Assembly: GCF_022539595.1 (NCBI RefSeq)
Contig: NC_072771.1
Location: 5,278,330-5,342,329 of the forward strand
From: Amphiprion ocellaris
Lineage: Eukaryota > Chordata > Actinopteri > Pomacentridae
Direction of reading: 5' to 3'
Length of the DNA: 64,000 nucleotides
In this document: in pieces, positions 56,941-64,000 of the stretch
Numbering within the stretch: position 1 is the stretch's first letter
How the letters are laid out: each line of letters starts with the position of its first letter
Position numbers and translations under genes: made by a program
Notes under the pieces: generated by a model
Told to the model about the DNA's origin: nothing
What the model saw: only the letters and a program-made list of their open reading frames with translations
Database searches by the model: none

Positions 56941-58219
56941 TCTCACTGCTGTTCACTTTCTGTCTGTACCTCAGCCAAAACAAAGTGATGCCTTCATGCT
57001 TCAAGGAGAATGTTTCCTCAGCAGTAAAGACAGTAGAAGACATTATCATATCGTTGACATGAACTACAAGTGTTGTTCACTGACTTAAAGATGAGCTTTC
57101 ACAGGCTCAAAATTAGAGAGACATTATCAGCCAATATACACGACATTTATACCCTGGATAGCCACATATTTTCCATCTCAAATCATCAAAATTTCTGCTT
57201 GACTATTTCTGATTTACCTGAATCTTTTATAGCATTAAATATGGATAGGTTTTTTTAGTTTTTTTTTTTTTTTTAGCATATTTGTGATATTGTAGCTTAC
57301 TATATGAAGTACTTTCTGAGATAAAAATGTTTTAACAACTGCCCGTCCACCCACTTTCAGCACATATTTTCGCACATTGTAATTGGAGGCTGTAGGACAA
57401 TAATAAAATGATGCTTTGTGCTCCATTTGGAGTAAACTTCAAGGTTAATGTCACATTCAAAACTCTGCGAAGAAACTTCAAGTGTGAGTACATGTATATT
57501 TACAATAACTGCTTAAGAGTTTACCTTTAAGCATCTTGTCAAATAAGTATATGAATTCAGTATAATAATAGGCAACATAATAGTTCAGCCTACAAAGTGG
57601 GCTCTTAAAATGAAAAATATGCCCATATTTAAATTAAAATTCTAAGTTTTATCTGGAGAAGCATTTTAAAAACTCCAGACCCGTGCAATCAGTCATGAAA
57701 GTTCAACGAAAATAAGTTTGTTTAAATTTTTGCGACCAATTGTTTCATATTATAAAGTATTCTACATGTTTTGTTTTATTGACAAGGAACTATATATTGA
57801 AAAAATCAGAAAATATCACTAATTGACTTCTTTTTGTCGATATGCGCTTAAAAATAGGATGTTTCACGATGGTTTAAATTTTTTGAAGAATGTTTTATTT
57901 GCTGGCTTAATATTTCATATTTGGAATCCATGACGTGGTGAGAAATAACAGTGAAAATTTCAGACTTTTATATTTACGTAATAGTTGTAGAAAAAGATGC
58001 TGAAGTGACTCAATGTGCATTTAAAAAAATTATTCCATTGATATATTACTTTGAAACTTAACAGATGTCTTTATAAACGGCCATATTTATATTATAAAAA
58101 ATCAGGCAAATTCAGGTGAGCAGAAATTCAAAGTCAATGACCCATAAATGAAGATGTATCCACCATGAATTGATACAGAAAAGGCAAAAGCTGGTGCACA
58201 AACTTAGTTAAACGATTAA

Positions 58220-58560
58220 CTGTTTTGTCTATAAAATGACAGATAATGTTCAAAAATGGCAAGTGTTTAATAAACCCCAAGATGAAAAATGTTTTTATTG
58301 TCCATAACCCAAAAATATCCAGTTTGCTGTCATAGATGAGTAAAGAAATATGATCTGCACCAATATTTAGGTGGTTGGTAGAGTCAAAGTAACATCCACA
58401 TGATTCTTGGAGCTTCAGTAAGACGTAACTGGACTTTTCTTTTTGGTCTTGAAGATGTTTCACCTCTCATCCAAGAGGCCTCTTGAAGAAAACACCTTCA
58501 AAAACCACTAAGAGAAATCCAGTTACTTGTTCTTGAAGGCTTTGAGGATTAACACGACTT
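58220..58560. repeat. two adjacent dispersed repeats
   Basis: 58220-58355 parallels 45085-45235. 58445-58560 contains 'gaagatgtttcacctctcat' and 'ccaagaggcctcttgaaga', strings that are very frequent in fish genomes. Class not assigned. Confidence 0.55.
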
Positions 58561-59309
58561 GGATGATTGAAAATTTACACAGACAACATCTGTATAAAAT
58601 CTATTTTTAAAGGTTAACCAGCAGAATACTTCATTGTAATGAGATGTTTGAAGTTATTTACTTCACGCATCAATGATTTAACGCTGTGAATGAGCTACAC
58701 CTACATCATTCAGAATCTAGATGTTCAAGATCCATACCAAGTAATTAGTTTATCTCATTTAGTACAAGTACATTACCTTGTGTACACATGCTTATATAAC
58801 ATCTTTGGTTGCCATTTTACATGCAGAATGTACAGTTTAGAGTTTGTATGTATTTTTTCTGTCAGTTTTTGATTTCCTTAGAGTCTTGCCACCAGCATGA
58901 CTTGAAACTATTATGCTGCTACTTGATTTTTACCCCCTTAAGGGGGTAGTGAAGCTCCATAGTTGTCTGGAAACAACAGCTAATGCATCAAACAGTCTAA
59001 AACTCCACAGCAGGGCCGACATGATTCAGTGAATAATGGAAATTAAATCAACAGATGATGAGCTGTTGGAGTTATTTCTGTTGGGGACGTTATATTAACA
59101 GATTCAGGGCCATATGTGCTTTTATATGTTCCAGCTCATTTATTTCACATACATACATCACCAGTAAACATTTTGCTTGAGAAATGGGCGTACTTTTGTG
59201 TTCTGCTCCAGGCACAAATCTGGTAGTAGTAGATCATCTCAAGTTAACATTTGACCACTTTCTGCTGGAGATTACACACTTATGGTTTTTATAAATATAT
59301 TTTGTGTGG

Positions 59310-59435
59310 GGGCAGTTTTGGGCCTTTATTGTCAGAAATAGTGGCGAGGAACTGGAATTGGAGGAATCAGGGGAATAAAACAGCAAATGTTCCGAACAGT
59401 TGGGATTTAAACCAGGAACTCACTGTTCATTTGTC
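59310..59435 (-). mobile_element. decayed tRNA-derived SINE
   Basis: On the minus strand the tail 'ctgacaataaaggcccaaa' and an upstream 'gttcctggtttaaatccca' (degenerate B box) match the SINE at 3369-3540. The A-box end is eroded. Confidence 0.45.
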
Positions 59436-59454
59436 CCCAACAAACCATTCTATC

Positions 59455-59504
59455 AAATCTAAAAGTACCCAACAAACCACTCTCTGTTGGGTACTTTTAG
59501 ATTT
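59455..59504. repeat. perfect 20-bp hairpin with 10-nt loop
   Basis: The left arm AAATCTAAAAGTACCCAACA (59455-59474) and the right arm TGTTGGGTACTTTTAGATTT (59485-59504) are perfect reverse complements around a 10-nt loop. Confidence 0.92.
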
Positions 59505-59914
59505 TCTGACGCACTTTTCAGAAACTCATTGGTTTTAATTCATTTCATTGTGGTATTAATTATCAGTTAGTGGGTTTTGAAAACTTGCTTGAGCTTGAGT
59601 AAAGATGTAATCCATCACAAAGCATAAAACTGTTAACAATAAAGATTCGATATGAAATGCTTTACAATACATTATTGAAAAATTGTATACCAAAGTGCCT
59701 TCCATTACAATGATTATGGTTGGCATTAAATTACATACCTAATCGCTGGAAAGTTGGTTGGCAACTATTTTCCTAATCAGTCAGCTCCCACTTGTCCCAA
59801 CTTCTTAAGTGCATCTTTTAATACGTTATTTTTCTGTTTTATAACCGTAAACTCAACATCTTAAAGTTTTCTTGAACAAATGAAGCAAGTTTAAGATCTG
59901 ACTTTGGCTGCTGA

Positions 59915-60175
59915 TGGACAGAAATACAGATGAAGTGATTATAAACAGAAAAAAGGAGACCCTGGGGTTGAACCCAGAATTCACTGGAAGAATTATATAT
60001 CTCATCTGGTCTGGGATGCCTCAGGATCCTCCAGGAGGAGCTGGGAGTGCAAAAAAATGTGCAATTAACATGCAAATCGTGCTGGTCGAAGAAATAAGGG
60101 GCAAAATTGCTGATATTTACAATACAGATGAGTATTTAGAAGGACTAAAGGAAGCTTCTTTGGAATTGTGATGGG
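59915..60175 (+). mobile_element. retrotransposon coding scrap 1
   Basis: Plus-strand codons near 59960 read GVEPRIHWKNYISHLVWDAS. This resembles a widespread fish retroelement segment (PRxxWRDYISxLAWExLGIPxEEL). Short and isolated. Confidence 0.5.
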
Positions 60176-60264
60176 CAATTTTGATTTTCTCTGGACTAAT
60201 AGATAAAGTGACATAAATATAACATGCACTTTGTATAGTTTGCATTTGAAAACCCTAAAATTAG

Positions 60265-60500
60265 ACCTTAGGTGAGGAGCTCGGGGTAGAGTCCATCAAA
60301 AGAAGCCTATTGAGGTGGTTCAAACATCTGATCAGCTTCCTGGGCAACTTATTCTGGAGGTTTTCTGGGTTTGTCCAGCTCTAATTAGACGCGGAATTAG
60401 CTGGATGGATCATGTATCTCATCTCGCCTTGGAACACCTCAGGATTCTTCACTTTATTCATCCCTTTGGGGAACTTGAAGGTATCCAACAGCTCACACAT
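60265..60500 (+). mobile_element. retrotransposon coding scrap 2
   Basis: Broken codons read SIKRSLLRWFKHLISFLGN, then WMDHVSHLALEHLRIL in another frame. This parallels the longer version of the same retroelement segment (RWFGHVxRMPxG ... WRDYISHLAWEHLGI). Frameshifted. Confidence 0.5.
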
Positions 60501-60699
60501 TACATATCAAAAAAATAAGGAAACCTTTGTGCAAAAGAATTTGCAATTAAAGTGCAAATCATGCTGGTCAAAGAAATAAAAATGACACAACTATAACATG
60601 CACTTCTTTATCAGTACAAATACTCTGAAGGGAGTATGAATACTTGACTGTATCTGTACTGTACTTGTGGCTTCCAGAGTGTGTAAAAAGTGAACTAAT

Positions 60700-60920
60700 G
60701 TGAGAAAAGAGAGCAGCAGAGGTGGGTGAGGAAGGAAGAGCGAGAGGCAAGGAGAGGATGGAGAGAGAAAGGAAAGAATAAAAAGAAGAGGAAGACGTCA
60801 GCTGAGCAACAAGCTGTGATCAGTGGAGCTAATAGGAGGAGGAGTGCAGGAGGGAAAAAACCTGGAAGGAATAAAGATCAATCAGGAGATGTGAGGACGA
60901 GAATCGGAGAGAGGATAGGA

Positions 60921-60951
<31 letters not shown>

Positions 60952-61409
60952 TATGAAGAGAATCAGAGAGAGAGGAGGAGACAGAGCAGCGAGTGGAGGC
61001 TAGAGGTGAAAACGCTGCTGGGAGGCGACTCGGTGTGATGAAGAAGACAGAGAGGAGTGTAGAAAATCCAGAAATGACAGAGTGCATTGATTGACACGCC
61101 CGTCATGATAAAAAAAAATCAAAAGGAGGAACCTGGCAACTTTCCTTCTCTTCTAATCCACTAATATCCTCTTGATTTATTGCCGAGCTAAGTGGATTGC
61201 GCTACAAGGGGGGTTAATTAGTTTTCCCGGCTTGTCACTTCAAAGCCTTTTTTTGTCTTGCATATCTTTAAAAGAAAAATGACGTAGAAGAGGTGCAATC
61301 AGTCTGTTCCTGCTCGCTGGGGGATTGTAGACTTCTCTATTGACGGATGCTTTGGATTGTGCTGCTCAAACTTTGATTATTTCCCCACGTTGGCTCTTTT
61401 CTGCATGAG
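60700..61409 (+). promoter_or_regulatory. unc13b: candidate internal promoter and first exon of a short unc13b isoform
   Basis: A purine-rich, CpG-containing tract (about 60720-61060, with a CRE-like ACGTCAGC near 60796 and a (GA)n run) is followed by a non-repetitive block. That block ends 'tctgcATGAG|GTAAGTGG', a consensus donor at 61409/61410. The only late ATG sits five bases before the donor, so coding would continue in phase 2. Mammalian UNC13B has alternative ub and b isoforms with distinct 5' ends, so an internal promoter is plausible. There is no direct proof. Confidence 0.3.
60924..60950. repeat. (GA)n microsatellite, about 13 units
   Basis: Uninterrupted GA run inside a longer purine-rich tract. 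Confidence 0.9.
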
Positions 61410-62042
61410 GTAAGTGGTCGGTTTTCACTTTAGAAGCAAGTGCATGAAATAATAGAATCTGTTAGTTAAAGGAGGCATCTCCAGTGATGAAAGGATCATG
61501 TGTGATAAATCAGGGAAGCAGGAAACTCCAATGTCTTTATTGGGCTCTTGGGATCTGCTAAGATCCCCCGATGAACCTGTTTTAATGTGAGATTAAGTGC
61601 TGAAATTTAAGTGCTCGAAAAAGAAACACATTTCCTCTCCCGTTCCCACTGGTTCTGCACTGTCATGTCAGAAATTCAGAAACAAAATCAAAGTAATTGT
61701 GCACTTTTCTCTCCCTAAAGCTATCGTTTCACTCCACGCTCTGGTTTCTACTCTGCGGTATCTAATGCTGTCAATCTGGCTTGGCATTGAGCTCGCACAC
61801 AATATGAAAACAGGAGGAGAAAAAAAAAAGTGTTTTATCTTCCAGCTCACTGTGTGGGAACACCGATCCCCCACTCATCAGCGTGGCCAGTTTCCAGCTC
61901 CAAATAGCCTTCTGGAAGAGTAATAATTAATTAATTAGCATCATCGCTTCATTACACTATGTCTCAACCTGCAGGTCAGAACCTTCACAGGTGTGATTTA
62001 TGTTATTTAAGTAATTATAATTCCAATTTAGAAATGTTTAAT

Positions 62043-62070
62043 CCCCCCCCCCCCCTTTTTTTTTTTTTTA
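62043..62070. repeat. poly-C / poly-T composite run
   Basis: 13 C followed by 15 T. Confidence 0.9.
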
Positions 62071-62299
62071 AATCTTTGTGCTAAATGCATTTTAAATGTG
62101 AGATTTTAACAGCCTTCGGGGCTTCTGTAATTAAAATTAAGAAACGTAAAAGAAGTTTGGAGTAAATCAAGGGTTTATAAAAGTTCATCATCATTATGTT
62201 TATGACCAGAGGGTTGCACTGTAGCTCTCCTTTTGCTAAGAGCTGCTGGGGTTCGGCTAATTGATTAAACTGCTGCCAACTGCAGATGACTGAAGTAAG

Positions 62300-62630
62300 T
62301 GCACTGTAAAAAATGAATGTTTTCTGACCATTTTTAAATGCAAATTGTATTTAAAAAAACAATTTACAGATTTTTTAAAACTGTTTTGATAGATAAGTAT
62401 TAAAATCACAGAAATAAGTATTAATTTACACATTACTGTATTTAAATCCCCCCAAAATATAATTATCTTACAGCTATTTGCTATTATTTGAAAGAAAAAC
62501 TATGTACATTAAGAATTAAACAATAGTCAAAACTACATTTTTAGTAACTTTTAATTTACAGATTTTCTCTGGTTTGTCAATTTAAAGATAATAACTAGTA
62601 GTCACAGAAAAAGCATTAATTTACATCAAC
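62300..62630. repeat. AT-rich 'CACTGTAAAAAA' type dispersed repeat
   Basis: Begins 'gtgcactgtaaaaaatgaat' and continues with repeated 'tttacag' and 'cacagaaataagtattaat' strings. Similar strings occur around 34860-35560 and 43400-43520. Typical AT-rich teleost repeat. Class unknown. Confidence 0.4.
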
Positions 62631-64000
62631 GTTCGGCCAATAAGAATTGAGTTGGATGACCAACCAATTGAACCGTTGACCTAGAAGCTACAAACCTGCT
62701 AATATAAGCCACTATATCAAGCATGTGTTTGTTTGTGTGTCTGTTCTTTGCTTTTCTCAACAATTGTTTGTCCGATTTACTTCAAACTTGGCGGGTTTAT
62801 TGCTGGAGAATTGAGGAGGTGCAGTGTTGAATGTGAAGTAGTTTGGATGAGGGATTCTTATATTTTGACAAAAACAAATAAAAATTTCTGTTGCACTTTT
62901 GTATTCTCAGTGGACCTTTGGCTGCTTGTTCTTTGAAGTTTATCAAGCTGTGCCATTTAATAAAAGCTGTAAACTGGACTTCGATCAAGTAGCTAATGCA
63001 GCAGCAGCATTAGTAGATTAAATGGTGATATTTAAAGTGGTTTAATGACTGAAAAACGTACGCAGCTGGACTCAAACAAGGCTAAGTGACATTATTAAAC
63101 ACTCTTGATGTGATCAGAGCTGGATGGATACATTTGGTTGGTTATATTGGTTGTAGGAACTTTTTGAAGTCCACCACAGTCATGTTGTTGTTTCAAAAAG
63201 GTGTAAAAATCAGTAGAGGACCCTGGCGAGTCCATTTTATTGAAGTGCCAGTAAATCTTGTTGGTTAGAAATATATTTATGTCGACAGAAAAAGGACAGA
63301 ATTCTTGTTTGTAGCCCTCAGTGACGCAACATTTCTGCACTGCCCAGTTCTTTGACCTGTCTAGTCAATGAAAAGGTGAGGTTTCTTTCTTTTTGAATTT
63401 TCTGCGAGTTGTTGCAGGTGTTGCTCTTTCTCCTTTCTGTTCAGCTGTGTTGTTACATCATACAGTACAGTACATGCCAGGTATTTTTATCTGAGAGGTT
63501 CCTATAACTCACTGCAGGGAGGAGATACAGTCTGAATCACGCATGTACTGTGTCGCAAAGCAGACTTTTATGGAAATGTCATGTTTTGGTATTTTAAACC
63601 TGTTGCAGATTCGTATGTAGGCTGTCAACACATGAACATTTTCGTCTGGCTGCATGATTTGGGTCTTCACCTCTTTACATTTAGACTGACGTACAATGAG
63701 AATTATCTCTAGCACACACACCACTGCTCACCTTGCTAATTGTTTGCACTGATGCATGATGGGAGGTAAAGGCCACAGTGATTCTTCTGCTGTCAGTCAA
63801 GCAACACGTGCATGAACTGTGGGGCAGCTGAGGGTTTAACCTGCACAGGGATTCATGCACAGTGACATTTATTTGTGCAAATGAGCTTAACAATACTCTG
63901 CTTTAGAGTTTATAACAGCTTGTGTTGTACTTGTGCTCAGACTAGGTGGGAACCAGTTATAGGTCTGAGACAAGTGGATGTAGAAGCAGGTTTGTGGAGG

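Larger units (their letters stand above)
25726..64000 (+). other. unc13b: very long unc13b intron, 3' part cut by the window edge
   Basis: The donor is GAG|GTAGGAAAT. No frame downstream resembles the C1, C2B, MUN or C2C domains, so the intron is at least 38 kb. It hosts a minus-strand coiled-coil ORF and a tRNA-Ala cluster, listed separately. The stretches 25726-27420, 32910-36610, 40770-42690, 43215-44990, 46210-47460, 49150-51530 and 61410-64000 contain no gene I can support. They hold AT-rich intron, repeat remnants and possible conserved non-coding segments. Confidence 0.75.

Overview
The window looks like a teleost fish genome. Evidence is the AT-rich sequence (by eye), GT-AG introns, tRNA-derived SINEs, several fish-type non-LTR retrotransposon tails, Tc1-, piggyBac- and Tigger-like elements, and a conserved synaptic gene. 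The backbone is one plus-strand gene, unc13b (Munc13-2, a synaptic-vesicle priming factor). Four coding exons are in the window: 4120-4333, a giant exon from 5116 whose frame stays open to a stop at 20777-20779, 23751-24047, and 25638-25725. The first, third and fourth exons match the N-terminal linker of UNC13B by remembered sequence and by exact splice phase. The fourth carries the calmodulin-binding helix. The C2A exons upstream and the C1/C2B/MUN/C2C exons downstream are outside the window, so the intron after 25725 is at least 38 kb.

The giant exon is the most unusual coding feature: about 15.7 kb without a stop. It holds an acidic, tyrosine-rich head, an array of about 22-24 hydrophobic G-G-x-L-S-G-L-F/L-type motifs in a Q/P-rich background, one Trp-rich segment that looks folded (about 9850-11110), repeated modules (PANSVK...LDMS, YKLKK, PEIRI.HV), a second motif array of the GLFSMFGGS type, a recently expanded 20-residue repeat, and a GPRMAGP run. 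Its 3' end is unresolved. Its best splice donor (GTGAGT at 20676) is out of phase with the next recognised exon.

The large intron contains two independent gene sets on the minus strand. The first is an intronless 531-codon coiled-coil ORF (29910-31505) with a TATA box and an RFX X-box-like palindrome upstream and ten 42-nt tandem units inside. The second is a tandem cluster of six 73-nt tRNA-Ala genes (51967-54643). In that cluster some copies look intact, two are decayed, and one has changed its anticodon from AGC to AAC while keeping the G3:U70 alanine identity pair.

The rest is intron with mobile-element debris and simple repeats. Notable pieces are two piggyBac-like TTAA-flanked elements, an 0.8-kb TIR element, two related Tigger-like fragments, SINEs, LINE 3' ends, a 36-bp minisatellite, a microsatellite enclosed by about 41-bp inverted arms, a perfect 20-bp hairpin, and several candidate regulatory segments including two possible alternative first exons. 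No searches were run. Family names rest on recalled consensus and on motifs visible here.
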